This document shows, in pieces, positions 49,429-57,975 of a stretch of DNA of 64,000 nucleotides. Numbering within the stretch: position 1 is the first letter of the stretch; each line of letters opens with the position of its first letter. Both the position numbers and the translations under genes were made by a program. The stretch lies in assembly GCA_964428355.1 (NCBI GenBank), contig CAYRYU010000018.1:1-64000 (forward strand). Direction: 5' to 3'. The stretch is from CAYRYU01 sp964428355 (GTDB lineage: Bacteria; Muiribacteriota; Ozemobacteria; Ozemobacterales; Ozemobacteraceae). The notes under the pieces were generated by a model. That model was given only the letters and a program-made list of their open reading frames with translations, searched no databases and had not been told where the DNA came from.

Positions 49429-50151
49429 ATGAGAATGCGATCCATCACGTTTGTCCTCTTTTGTCTTCTTCTCGCCGCAGTAGAGTTGTGGGCACAACCT
49501 GGCCAGAGATTGGGGTGCGGGTTCGAGTGGTCCGGGAATCTCCGGGACAACCAGATAAGGAAGGCCTTGGAATCCACTCTGAAGGGAGAAGGCCTTTCCC
49601 TGGAGGCGGGTTTCGATTACGTGACGATGAACGGGAAGACCTTCTACCTCCTGGCAGGGGACGAGTTCGTCTTCGTCGACATCTCCGGTCCGAAGAAGGA
49701 ACACTACGTTTCTCCGCTTTTCAGTGTCGAATCAGGAAAGATCAGTGTTCTCTGGTCCATTGTCCGAAGGGACCGGAAGGTCTTTTTCATTGCATATTCG
49801 GGAAAATCCAATGACGGCCGGTCCGGGGACCACTCGTTCTTCCTCGAAGTGACTCCCCCCCAGGGATATTGCAACGACGTCTTCGGGCTGGAGGAGTGGA
49901 AGGAAAGAGCCACAAGCCAGGATCCGGAGTCTGCTGGTTATCTGACCGACCTTCGTTTCGTCGACATCGACAATGATGGAAGGGATGAGATGCTCTGCTC
50001 GCTCGAGATCCCGGATTCCTCGGGAAAGAGCCATCGGGAGCTCGTGACCCTCCGGCAGGAGGAAACCTCCGGCGGAGCCACCAGATTCGTTGCCTGGAAA
50101 CCGGACCACTTCTCGAACCGGGTCCGGAAGTTCTTCGACTCCCTGCGCTGA
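49429..50151 (+). CDS. Exported protein of unknown function
   Basis: This 240-residue protein has a signal peptide (MRMRSITFVLFCLLLAAVELWA). The mature part is beta-rich. The segment LRFVDIDNDGRDEML resembles the calcium-binding loop of FG-GAP or dockerin-like repeats, which may be a single site. An in-frame ATG at 49435 is an alternative start. It follows the HAD gene closely. I cannot assign an activity. Confidence 0.65.
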   Translation: MRMRSITFVLFCLLLAAVELWAQPGQRLGCGFEWSGNLRDNQIRKALESTLKGEGLSLEAGFDYVTMNGKTFYLLAGDEFVFVDISGPKKEHYVSPLFSVESGKISVLWSIVRRDRKVFFIAYSGKSNDGRSGDHSFFLEVTPPQGYCNDVFGLEEWKERATSQDPESAGYLTDLRFVDIDNDGRDEMLCSLEIPDSSGKSHRELVTLRQEETSGGATRFVAWKPDHFSNRVRKFFDSLR

Positions 50152-50233
50152 AGTCCTGAACCGGAAACACGGAACTTCCGGTCGCCCCAACTCTCTTCGG
50201 GTTCACCAAGATCCCTTTTGAGTGAGGTCCAGA

Positions 50234-51259
50234 GTGATTCGGAAACATATTCCCTGCTGTCTTTGCGGGGGAAAGGGAAATGACCTGATCGGTTCCGGGA
50301 CGGATTTCGAGTATGGAACGTCCACCGAGGAGTTTCCCGTCGTCCGGTGCATGACCTGCGGTTTGATCTTCCTGCAGGATAGGCCGGATACCTCCGAGTT
50401 CAAGACGATCTATCCCCGGAATTACTATTCCTATTCAACGGTCGAGAATGAGTTGCGCAACCCTTCCAACAAAAACTCGCTCGCGGCCCGTTTCCGAAAG
50501 TTCATGTACCAACGGAATTTCCGCAAGGTTCTCGATCTCCTTCCCGATTGCTCCCGGGCACCCTCGATCAGCATCCTGGATATCGGTTGCGGAGACGGAA
50601 GGCTTCTGAACTGGTTTCGGGAGATGGATCCGGTGAGGCACAAGACCTTCGGAATCGACAACGACGACAATGCCCGCCGGATCGTCGAGGGCAACGGGCA
50701 CCATTTCATCATGGGAATGTTCGAGGAGCTGGAATGGACCGGTGACAAGTTCGACATCATAGTTTCGAATCACGTCATCGAGCATGTGGCGGATCCGGTC
50801 GCCTTCTGCCGTAAAGCCCGGGGGCTCCTGAGAGACGGGGGTATCTTCTCCTTCGATACTCCGAACGTCGATTCCTGGGACTGGAAACTCCTGAAAGAGA
50901 GGTTCTGGGGGGGATACCACTTCCCCCGGCACTGGACGTTCTTTTCCCGGGAAACCGCAGAGGCCCTCCTCGGAAAGGCCGGAATGCAACTCGAGAACGT
51001 CTTGTACTATCCCAATCCCGTCTTCCACAACTGGTCCATCCACCATTTGTTGATCCACTCCCCCCGCTTCGGAGCGGTTAACCGGCTGAAACGCTTCCGA
51101 CGGCGCGTGGAGGAGTTGTTCCCCCCGGTCCGGATCTTCCACAACAGTTTCCACTCGTTCTGCCTTCTGGCCGTTTTGACGGTTCTCGACAAGGTCGGGC
51201 AGATCCTTTTCCAGGGCCTTCCATCGAACATGAAGGTGATCGCCCGAGCAGGGAGATGA
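50234..51259 (+). CDS. SAM-dependent methyltransferase with N-terminal zinc finger
   Basis: This 341-residue protein has an N-terminal four-cysteine finger (PCCLCGG and CMTCG, about residues 8-42) followed by a class I Rossmann methyltransferase domain. The SAM site ISILDIGCGDGRLL (near 118), the acidic residue in FGIDNDD and the VIEHVADP segment are clear. Enzymes of this form commonly modify surface sugars or lipids. GTG 50234 has GAGG six bases upstream and is preferred to GTG 50222. Its stop overlaps the radical SAM gene's ATG (ATGA). Confidence 0.82.
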   Translation: MIRKHIPCCLCGGKGNDLIGSGTDFEYGTSTEEFPVVRCMTCGLIFLQDRPDTSEFKTIYPRNYYSYSTVENELRNPSNKNSLAARFRKFMYQRNFRKVLDLLPDCSRAPSISILDIGCGDGRLLNWFREMDPVRHKTFGIDNDDNARRIVEGNGHHFIMGMFEELEWTGDKFDIIVSNHVIEHVADPVAFCRKARGLLRDGGIFSFDTPNVDSWDWKLLKERFWGGYHFPRHWTFFSRETAEALLGKAGMQLENVLYYPNPVFHNWSIHHLLIHSPRFGAVNRLKRFRRRVEELFPPVRIFHNSFHSFCLLAVLTVLDKVGQILFQGLPSNMKVIARAGR

Positions 51260-52386
51260 CTATGGCATCAGAGATCCCGGGTTCCGGGAAAGACGTCCGT
51301 TCCGCTGAAAAATCGGCCAGCCGTTTTCTAACTTCATTCCTTTACAACTTTTCGTACATTTTCAACCCCGGGAAACCTTTGATGATGATGCGGGTTGCCC
51401 GCAACCTGCTTGCCGCGAACCTCCTCCGCCGTCCCCGTCCCAGGACGCTGGACCTGAACATCACCAATCAATGCAACCTGAGATGCGAACACTGTTTTGC
51501 CGAATCCTTCAATCTGAAGGCTGGAACGCAACCTCTTCTCGGGATCCCTGATTATCGCCGGGTCGCCGCCCAGGCGATCAACATGGGATTCACCTCCTTC
51601 ACGGTGACCGGCGGAGAGCCATTCGTCGATGACCGGATTTTCGACATCATACGTGCGATTTCTCCCCGAAAGGTGTGGGTCGCCTGCGCTACCAACGGGA
51701 CCATGACCGACGGGGAAACCCTTCGGAAGGCGAAAACCGCGGGCCTCGACGCAATCTACGTGAGCATCGATTCGATGGACCCCGCCCGTCACGATCGGTT
51801 CCGGGGAGGAGTCCCCGGGACCCTGGACAGAGCGCTGAAGACGATCGATCTGGCGGTCGAGGCCGGTCTCAAAGTGGCCATAAACACGACGATAACGCGT
51901 TTCGATCTGAAAGATCCGAACTTCGCGGGAATCATATCATTTGCAGAGCGGCGGGGGTTTCTGGTGCTTCTGAACCTCGCAGCCCCCGCCGGAAAATGGA
52001 TGAAAAGGGAGGAACTCTACTTCACCGATGAAGATTCCCTCGAGTTGCTGGGGATTCTTCGCCGGCATCCCCATGTCAGGACCGACATGGAGGCGAATTA
52101 CCTTGAATGGGGCTGTCCCAGCTTCAAGGAACGACTCTATATCACGGCATTCGGGGATGTTCTTCCCTGCCCGTTCATCCATATCTCATTCGGGAACGTC
52201 AGGGATGCCCCCCTGAAGGACCTGATCGCGAAAGCCCGCCGGAATCCCTGGTTCGCAACCTACCAGCCGCTCTGTCTGGCGTCGCAGGACCTCCGGTTCA
52301 TCAGGAAGTACATCTATCGCACCTTCGGCCGGAAAACCATCCCCGTTCCCGCCGATGAGATCTTCGGGGGAGCCGGAACCGACTGA
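51256..52386 (+). CDS. Radical SAM protein with reduced SPASM-like tail
   Basis: This is a 376-residue radical SAM enzyme. The cluster motif is CNLRCEHC (near residue 72), followed by TGGEPF and VSIDSMDPARHDRFRG. The C-terminal section has WGCPSFKERLYITAFGDVLPC, with two of the cysteines that a SPASM or twitch domain would use. An N-terminal region of about 55 residues precedes the barrel. Translation is coupled to the methyltransferase above through an ATGA overlap, so both probably act in the same modification pathway. The substrate is unknown. Confidence 0.83.
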   Translation: MTMASEIPGSGKDVRSAEKSASRFLTSFLYNFSYIFNPGKPLMMMRVARNLLAANLLRRPRPRTLDLNITNQCNLRCEHCFAESFNLKAGTQPLLGIPDYRRVAAQAINMGFTSFTVTGGEPFVDDRIFDIIRAISPRKVWVACATNGTMTDGETLRKAKTAGLDAIYVSIDSMDPARHDRFRGGVPGTLDRALKTIDLAVEAGLKVAINTTITRFDLKDPNFAGIISFAERRGFLVLLNLAAPAGKWMKREELYFTDEDSLELLGILRRHPHVRTDMEANYLEWGCPSFKERLYITAFGDVLPCPFIHISFGNVRDAPLKDLIAKARRNPWFATYQPLCLASQDLRFIRKYIYRTFGRKTIPVPADEIFGGAGTD

Positions 52387-52402
52387 CAGTGCGGGGGAGG
52401 CC

Positions 52403-52966
52403 TCATTTCCCGCGGGGAAGGAATGCTTCGATGGCGGTTTCGGCAGTCGGGGCGGCGGTGACAAGGTCGAGGTTTTCGGGGCGGATGGTTCCCGAGTCGG
52501 CTCCGTGGCGAAGCATTGCCAGGAGAGGGGCGAAGAACCCGTCGACATCGAGCAGCACGATGGGCTTGCCGTGTATGCCGAGCTGCTTGAGGGCGAGGAT
52601 GTCGAAAAACTCGTCGAAAGTCCCTATTCCCCCGGGTAGGACGGCAAATCCGCCCGAGAGCTCGGCCATCTTCGCCTTCCTTTGTTGCAGGTTTTCCACC
52701 ACCACGGTTTCATCCTGTCTGGGGTTTCCAATCCCCTTCTCCACGAAAAACCGGGGAATGACCCCGATAACCTTGCCCCCTGCCGCCTGATGGCCTTCCG
52801 CCACGATCCGCATCAGGCCGCATGTCGTCCCCCCGTAGACCAGGGAGATACCCTCGCGCGCGAGCCCTTGGGCGAATTTGAGGCATTCCCGGGTGATCGG
52901 CTCCGGAAGACCGGAACTCGAGGAACAGAAGATACATACACGATTGGGGACAAGGGACTCTTTCAT
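52403..52966 (-). CDS. LOG-family Rossmann protein
   Basis: This 187-residue protein belongs to the lysine decarboxylase-like LOG family, whose studied members hydrolyse nucleotide 5'-monophosphates such as cytokinin ribotides. The family motif PGGIGTFDEFF (near residue 113) is intact, as are the early ICIFCSSS-like strand (VCIFCSSSSG), the GGTTCGLM loop and QQRKAKM (near 97), matching the family's R-K-x-M signature. The name is a family assignment; the in vivo substrate is unknown. The start at 52966 lies ten bases past the ppk stop, so it is downstream of ppk on the same strand. Confidence 0.85.
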   Translation of the reverse strand: MKESLVPNRVCIFCSSSSGLPEPITRECLKFAQGLAREGISLVYGGTTCGLMRIVAEGHQAAGGKVIGVIPRFFVEKGIGNPRQDETVVVENLQQRKAKMAELSGGFAVLPGGIGTFDEFFDILALKQLGIHGKPIVLLDVDGFFAPLLAMLRHGADSGTIRPENLDLVTAAPTAETAIEAFLPRGK

Positions 52967-52976
52967 GGGGGTTTTC

Positions 52977-55199
52977 TCAAGACTTCTTCTTCAGCTTTTT
53001 CCGCATCGGCTTGAGACGTACCCGGTCATCGGTCATCCCGGCTCCGAGGGCCACAGCCATCAAAGCCCTGTGGCTTCCGCGGGCCTCCGGCCCGGTGCTT
53101 CCCGGTTTGGGCTGTCGTTGGGTATAGGACCCGTCGGGCAGCATGTCCCAAGCCTGGCGCTGGTCGTTGAGCATGATGCCGAAGATTTCCCACAAGCGGG
53201 CTTTGGCTGTAACATCCTCGATCGGGGAAATCACCTCGACACGGTAACAGAGGTTGCGGGTCATGAGATCTGCCGACCCTATCAGGAACAGTCCTTTGAG
53301 AGGGTTCTCCTCTCCGTCGGCGAAATGGAAGATCCGGGAATGTTCGAGAAAGCGGCCGATGACCGAAATCACCCGGATCGTCTGGCTCAATCCCGGGATT
53401 CCCGGTCGGAGGCAACAGAACCCCCTGACGATCAGATCGACGGGAATTCCCGCCTGGGAAGCCCGATAGAAAGCCTGGATCACGTCCTTGTCCTCGAGGG
53501 AGTTCATCTTGGCGATGATCCGGGCCGGCTTTCCGGCCTTCTTGTTGGCGATCTCCTTTTCCACGAGCTCGATGAATCGGCTCTTCATCGTGTACGGTGC
53601 CACGAGAAGCTTCTTGTATTCCTTCTTGAGCGAACGCCCGGTCAGGAAGTGGAAAAGGTCGAGGAGGTCGGTGGTTATCGCGGGGCTGCATGTGAGCAGG
53701 CTCAGGTCGGTGTAAAGCCTCGCGGTCTGGGAATGATAGTTCCCGGTTCCGATGTGGGCATAGCACCGGACTCCATCAGGTTCCCGCCGGATGACCAGGG
53801 CGGTCTTGGCATGCGTCTTCAGGCCGACAAGCCCGTAAACGACGTGGACTCCCACGCTTTCCAGCGCTTGCGCGAGCTGGATATTCCGCTCCTCGTCGAA
53901 CCTGGCTTTCAGCTCCACCAGGGCAACCACCTGCTTCCCTGCCTCCGCGGCCCTTATGAGAGGCTGGATGAAAGGACTGTCCGCGCCGGTGCGATACAAA
54001 GTGATCTTGATCGCGAGAACGTTGGGATCATCCGCCGCGGTCCGGACGAACCGTTCCACGCTGTTGTGGAAACTTTCGTACGGATGGTGGAAGAACATGT
54101 CCCTTTTCCGGATCATGGCGAAAAGGTCCGCCTCCTCGTCCTGGAGGATTTTGGGGGTCTGGGGAAGCCAGGGATCATTCTTGAGCGCGGGGAAAGGCAG
54201 GGCTGCGATTTCCCTTATCGCGGTGAAATCCATCATTTCGGGAAGTTCGAAACAGTCCTCCTCTTTCAACTCCATCACCTGAAGGAGAAGATTCAGGATG
54301 TCGGGATCAGGATTCGCTCCGTATTCGAGGCGGATCACGCGTTCGAACTTTCGTTGCCTGAGTTCCTCCTCCATCAGGTCGAGGAGGTCTTCCGCAGCCT
54401 CTTCGTCGCGTTCAACCTGCGCATTTCGCGAGATCCGGAAGCCCATGACATTCTGGATCTTCATCCCGGGGAAGAGAGCGGGAAGGGAGTTCGAGACGAG
54501 GTCCATCAGGGTGACGTAGACGAACCTTTGCCCGATCTTGTCGCTGTCGATGAGAACATACTGTTCGAGGACGGGGGGGACCTTGATCCTGGCAAAGAAC
54601 TTCTCGCCGGTTTCGGGGTTCTTGAGAGTTATTCCCAGAGAGGTCGAGAGATTCGAGATGAACGGAAACGGATGCCCGGGGTCGACGGATAGGGGGGTGA
54701 GTACGGGAAAGATCCTTTGGAGAAAGATTTCATCGGCTTTCTTCCTGAGGTCTTCCTTAAGTTTCTTGTAAGGAATAATCATGATCCCGTTCTTTTCCAG
54801 CTCGGGAAGGATGGACTTCGAGAAGATCCGGAACTGGGACCCAATCTGCTCCTTGATCTTGCTCCGCAGGGCGGAAAATAGCTGGGAAGGCGTGACCCGG
54901 TCCGGATTGGGTGACCGGACACCGGCTTCCATCTGCCTCTTGAGGAGTCCGATCCGCTTCATCACGAATTCGTCCAGATTCGAGGAGAAGATCGCCAGGA
55001 AGTTCACGCGTTCGAGCAGCGGATTGCGTTCGTCCGCAGCTTCGTTCAGGACCCGGCCGTTGAACTCCAGCCAGGCCTGGTCCCGGTACAAAAACCTCTC
55101 GCCTGCCGGAACCGGGGGCTTTCTTTCCTGACTGCCTTTCGGCTCCGGGGCTTTCCCTGGGGCCTTTCCAGAGTCGCCGCTTTTCTTAGCTACTGCCAT
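52977..55199 (-). CDS. ppk1: Polyphosphate kinase 1
   Basis: This 740-residue enzyme makes polyphosphate from ATP, usually as a membrane-associated dimer. The length is typical of the family. Visible marks include the N-terminal FNGRVLNEAADERNPLLERV, the catalytic-core phrases KITLYRTGADSPFIQPLIRA and VVALVELKARFDEERNI, the active-site histidine region GLKTHAKTALVIRRE, and the C-terminal GSADLMTRNLCYRVEV. ATG 55199 is preceded by GGGAGG. A structured minus-strand leader with a terminator lies just above, which may regulate it. Confidence 0.95.
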   Translation of the reverse strand: MAVAKKSGDSGKAPGKAPEPKGSQERKPPVPAGERFLYRDQAWLEFNGRVLNEAADERNPLLERVNFLAIFSSNLDEFVMKRIGLLKRQMEAGVRSPNPDRVTPSQLFSALRSKIKEQIGSQFRIFSKSILPELEKNGIMIIPYKKLKEDLRKKADEIFLQRIFPVLTPLSVDPGHPFPFISNLSTSLGITLKNPETGEKFFARIKVPPVLEQYVLIDSDKIGQRFVYVTLMDLVSNSLPALFPGMKIQNVMGFRISRNAQVERDEEAAEDLLDLMEEELRQRKFERVIRLEYGANPDPDILNLLLQVMELKEEDCFELPEMMDFTAIREIAALPFPALKNDPWLPQTPKILQDEEADLFAMIRKRDMFFHHPYESFHNSVERFVRTAADDPNVLAIKITLYRTGADSPFIQPLIRAAEAGKQVVALVELKARFDEERNIQLAQALESVGVHVVYGLVGLKTHAKTALVIRREPDGVRCYAHIGTGNYHSQTARLYTDLSLLTCSPAITTDLLDLFHFLTGRSLKKEYKKLLVAPYTMKSRFIELVEKEIANKKAGKPARIIAKMNSLEDKDVIQAFYRASQAGIPVDLIVRGFCCLRPGIPGLSQTIRVISVIGRFLEHSRIFHFADGEENPLKGLFLIGSADLMTRNLCYRVEVISPIEDVTAKARLWEIFGIMLNDQRQAWDMLPDGSYTQRQPKPGSTGPEARGSHRALMAVALGAGMTDDRVRLKPMRKKLKKKS

Positions 55200-55314
55200 G
55201 CTGGCCTCCCAATACCGCCGGGCCTACGCCCTGTGCTCCACCTGTGTACCATTTGAGGTTCCAGATTATATCACATCGCTGTAACCACCACCCAACTTCG
55301 GAGACCGATTCCGG

Positions 55315-55344
55315 GAAAAAAAATAGGCCGGTTGGTACCGGCCT
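55315..55344. terminator. Terminator upstream of ppk1 (both strands)
   Basis: A perfect 8-bp stem (AGGCCGGT / ACCGGCCT, 4-base loop) has a nine-base T-rich tail on the minus strand and GAAAAATA on the plus side. On the minus strand it lies 116 bp before the ppk1 start with no gene above it, so it ends a leader or a small RNA. Confidence 0.75.
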
Positions 55345-55480
55345 GAAAAATAAGGAGGCAAACAAATCCACTCCCCTTTTCGTCCGAAAGCGATGTTTCC
55401 TTAACGATTTTTGAGATTTCCTCTACGTACATGGACGGACATCGACAAACCTTGGTGCCTCCAACCGATCGCTCCCGACC
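55325..55480 (-). ncRNA. Candidate structured leader or small RNA above ppk1
   Basis: The minus-strand segment between a possible start near 55480 and the terminator has a closing 7-bp stem, an inner 5-bp stem and a large central loop, giving a rod-like fold of about 155 bases. It could be an attenuator leader of ppk1 or a free RNA. I cannot match it to a known family. A 6S-like shape is possible but not proven. Confidence 0.4.
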
Positions 55481-55546
55481 AATACCGTACGAAAAAAAGG
55501 CCCGAAAAAGTTGCCGCCAGTTGGTATTAGGTGAGAAAATCACCAC

Positions 55547-56431
55547 ATGTCCCCCATCCGATACATGCCCCCGAATTCATTCCCCCCTGAAATGAACATG
55601 GCCATCGACGAAGCGTTATTCAGTTCGGTCGTTCAAGGCCGAAGTGCGGGGCATTTCAGGGTGTACCGATGGGAGCCCCATTCCCTGTCCTTCGGGTTTT
55701 TCCAGAAGATCGAGCGGATCCTGGACATCGGCAGGATTCCAGGGTCGGGAATCGGGGTCGTCCGCCGGATGACCGGCGGGAAGATGGTTTTCCACGCCAG
55801 GGAGTGGACCTTTTCCCTCTGCCTTCCCATGGGGTTCATCTCTTCATTGTGCAACCCCAACCCAACCTTCCTCGAAATCTTCCTCAGGATGATGCAACCA
55901 CTCCTTGAAGGTCTGAATTCCCTCGGGCTCCCTGTCCGGTTCGGACGTTCCGGGATGGTGACGTTCCGGGGGGCCCCAAGCCCCGATTCCACCCGAAAAG
56001 GTGGCCATTCCGGGGTGAACTGCTTCTCGTCCGCCGCGGGACATTCCGTCTTCCTGGGGGAAAGAAAGCTGATCGGATCTGCGGGAATCTGCCGGAATGG
56101 AGTCTTCTCTATTCACGGATCGATCCCGATCTCAAAGATCGGCTTTCCACAAGGAGTTTTCCTTGCCGGGGTTGACCCTGAACCTGAGCTAGGAATGGCT
56201 TTCTTAGAAGATTCTCTCTCAACAACCGAAATTGAAAAGGTCCCCCGCGTGCTTGCATCGGCCATCGGGATGTCCCTTGGCGTGGAGTGCATCCCCGCAT
56301 CCCTGGACCCCCAGGAGGAAAGATGTGCCGGGATTCTTGCAAGGGAAAAATATTCCCATCTCGATTGGAACAAGACAAGGCCCGAGGTTTGGGATGACCT
56401 GGCAAAAGGCTTGGAAAAACCCGTTTGCTGA
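55547..56431 (+). CDS. Lipoate/biotin protein ligase-like protein (LplA family)
   Basis: This 294-residue protein belongs to the LplA/BPL fold. Characteristic motifs are VRRMTGGKMVFH (family RRxSGGGxVxH, near residue 75), EWTFSL, NCFSSAAGHSVFLGERKLIGSAG with the catalytic Lys (near 178), and a helix-rich tail. The two changed positions in the first motif (Thr and Lys) occur in some relatives. The likely action is transfer of a lipoyl or octanoyl group to a carrier protein. No carrier or synthesis gene is visible in this window. The next gene starts seven bases after its stop. Confidence 0.82.
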   Translation: MSPIRYMPPNSFPPEMNMAIDEALFSSVVQGRSAGHFRVYRWEPHSLSFGFFQKIERILDIGRIPGSGIGVVRRMTGGKMVFHAREWTFSLCLPMGFISSLCNPNPTFLEIFLRMMQPLLEGLNSLGLPVRFGRSGMVTFRGAPSPDSTRKGGHSGVNCFSSAAGHSVFLGERKLIGSAGICRNGVFSIHGSIPISKIGFPQGVFLAGVDPEPELGMAFLEDSLSTTEIEKVPRVLASAIGMSLGVECIPASLDPQEERCAGILAREKYSHLDWNKTRPEVWDDLAKGLEKPVC

Positions 56432-56438
56432 GGGGAAC

Positions 56439-56819
56439 ATGAGGATCATTCCAAAGGACAAGTTCGACTTCGAAGCTTGTGAAAGGTTGGACAGGGCTTC
56501 CGATGATGAGGTCCAGAGACACCTTCCCCAGCTCCTCGAGTGGCTTCAGGATATCAATTGGCCGGTTGCGCCCCGGATAGTGAGGCGGCTCAGCAGTATG
56601 GGGGACAGGCTCGTCGAGCCGGTAAAAGCGATATTGCGGGGAGACGACGGGATGTGGAAATACTGGATCATCTCGATGCTCGTTTCCGTTTCGGGGGAAA
56701 CCGTAATTGTTGCGCTTGAAGGGGAGCTTTCGCGGCTGGTGGCTCATCCGTCAGAGAACGACGTTCGGGATGAGGTGGATATCGCGGCAAAAGAGTTGTT
56801 GGCCAGGGACAAAAGGTGA
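56439..56819 (+). CDS. DUF5071-family protein
   Basis: This 126-residue protein starts at ATG 56439 with GAGGGG just upstream; longer frames run back into the ligase gene. The phrase IIPKDKFDFEACERL, followed by LLEWLQDINWPVAPRIV and VKAILRGDDGMWKYWIISML, matches my memory of DUF5071 proteins. Those are small, helical and of unknown function, often found near immunity or HEAT-like proteins. It may be co-transcribed with the ligase gene. Confidence 0.72.
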   Translation: MRIIPKDKFDFEACERLDRASDDEVQRHLPQLLEWLQDINWPVAPRIVRRLSSMGDRLVEPVKAILRGDDGMWKYWIISMLVSVSGETVIVALEGELSRLVAHPSENDVRDEVDIAAKELLARDKR

Positions 56820-56923
56820 AACCAGGCTTTCTGGCCTTTGGAGGAAATCTCGGGACCTGGGACGACCCTCGGATGTAAAAGGTCCATCGGATTGCCTTGG
56901 CGGAAAAGAAGGGTGACGAAAGA

Positions 56924-57667
56924 ATGTCGGTGTTTCCCAAAACAGGGTTTTTCATTCTGATCCTCTTGCTGGGTGCTGCGCTGATCTTGGGATTCCCCAC
57001 CTTCTTTCTTTTGAAGGGTGGCCCGAAACGGGATGAGGAGTGGTCACGTGAATCGATTCTCAAACTTCTCGTGGTGCCGTTCTTCCTCTCGCTTCTTCTG
57101 GTGGCATTCTATTGCGAGTTCCAGATCAGGAATTTCCAGAAGGCAATTGAACTGGTGACAACTGTCGGGATCGGATGTCTCGTACTGATGCTTCCTGCTG
57201 CGGTCATCATCCGATTTCTCAGGCGATCTGGAATTGGGGGCAAGATGGTGTTCTACGTCATCCCCGTTTTGGGAGTTTTCGGGGGATTTTTTTCCGTCGT
57301 CTACCCCGATCTTGTCAAGCATGGATTGGATCTGAACCGCGGAAGCCAGGCCCGGGAAAAAGCCTGCTTCAGCAATATGAGAACCATCCTGGGCGCGATC
57401 GAATCCTTTGGAATGGGTCACGGTTTTCCCGAGTGCCCGGTTCCCGGGCCGGTTCCATTTGACCAGTTGATGAAGGGTGGGGTTTTGAAGGAGATACCCG
57501 TTTGCGATGATTGTGAGCGAACCAGGAAGGGGGTGGGATATTGGACCCGAAAACGGAAGACCGATTCCTCACTTCCTCCGGAAACTCTCGAGCCGGGTCC
57601 GACGATGAAACTTCCCGACGATTTCGAGGTCTTCTGCCCATTTCATGGGGCGGTTCCAGGGAAGTAA
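56924..57667 (+). CDS. Membrane protein with pilin-like C-terminal segment
   Basis: This 247-residue protein has about four membrane segments in its first 145 residues (near 10-28, 46-64, 78-100, 107-130). The C-terminal soluble part begins QAREKACFSNMRTILGAIESF and continues FDQLMKGGVLKEIPVCDDC, a combination that resembles the head domain of type IV major pilins in some uncultured bacteria, where KACxxNMR and LxxGGxLKxxPxC occur. The usual pilin N-terminal helix is absent. So this may be a pilin-like domain attached to a membrane base. ATG 56924 is the likely start; TTG 56897 is less likely. Confidence 0.6.
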   Translation: MSVFPKTGFFILILLLGAALILGFPTFFLLKGGPKRDEEWSRESILKLLVVPFFLSLLLVAFYCEFQIRNFQKAIELVTTVGIGCLVLMLPAAVIIRFLRRSGIGGKMVFYVIPVLGVFGGFFSVVYPDLVKHGLDLNRGSQAREKACFSNMRTILGAIESFGMGHGFPECPVPGPVPFDQLMKGGVLKEIPVCDDCERTRKGVGYWTRKRKTDSSLPPETLEPGPTMKLPDDFEVFCPFHGAVPGK

Positions 57668-57975
57668 TCTCCATCCGCTTCAGATTAGTAGGCTGAGGCA
57701 AGGATGCTGCCAAAAAATGCCGCAGAGCCGGAGAGAACACAGAGAAAGCCAGGGGGGGCGAAAAGGGGAAACAACACCTGTCGGTTTCATCGACAACCTC
57801 TGTGTCTCCGTGGCAACCCTATCTGCAAACCTGCTATGGTGTCCAAAAATGTCGGAATCCGGAGGGGGATCAGGGATTAACCTGCGGAATTGGAGTTTCC
57901 CGCTCATTCTTTTGTTGAAATATTCCGGGAATTTGTTTATTCTTTTCTTCCTGAGAAAAAAAGGGATATGAGGGC
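57668..57975. other. Intergenic region with a repeat element
   Basis: About 310 bp with no gene. It holds a short palindromic element (57719-57814) related to the one at 28305, then A/T-rich sequence. The ribosome site before ATG 57976 is weak (GAGGGC). Confidence 0.6.
57719..57814. repeat. Short palindromic MITE-like element
   Basis: The left arm GCCGCAGAGCCGGAGAG and the right arm CTCTGTGTCTCCGTGGC are imperfect inverted repeats, and ACACAGAG recurs inside. It is a shorter relative of the 265-bp element at 28305-28569, so the window holds at least two copies. Confidence 0.6.

Larger units (their letters stand above)
55200..55546. other. Intergenic region between ppk1 and the lipoate ligase-like gene
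   Basis: This 347-bp stretch holds no convincing protein gene. It contains a bidirectional terminator at 55315-55344 and above it a minus-strand region with long-range pairing: GGAGGCA near 55455-55461 against TGCCTCC near 55355-55361, and GTCCG near 55428 against CGGAC near 55386. A -35/-10-like pair lies near 55488-55514. Confidence 0.6.

Noticed and set aside
52878..54692. Long plus-strand open frame opposite ppk1
   Set aside because: ppk1 matches its family over the full length; the frame is a shadow.
55488..55514. Fourth copy of the ECF-type promoter above ppk1
   Set aside because: The spacing is 18 bp instead of 16 and the -35 is GCAAC; kept only as a weak possibility in the ppk1 leader finding.
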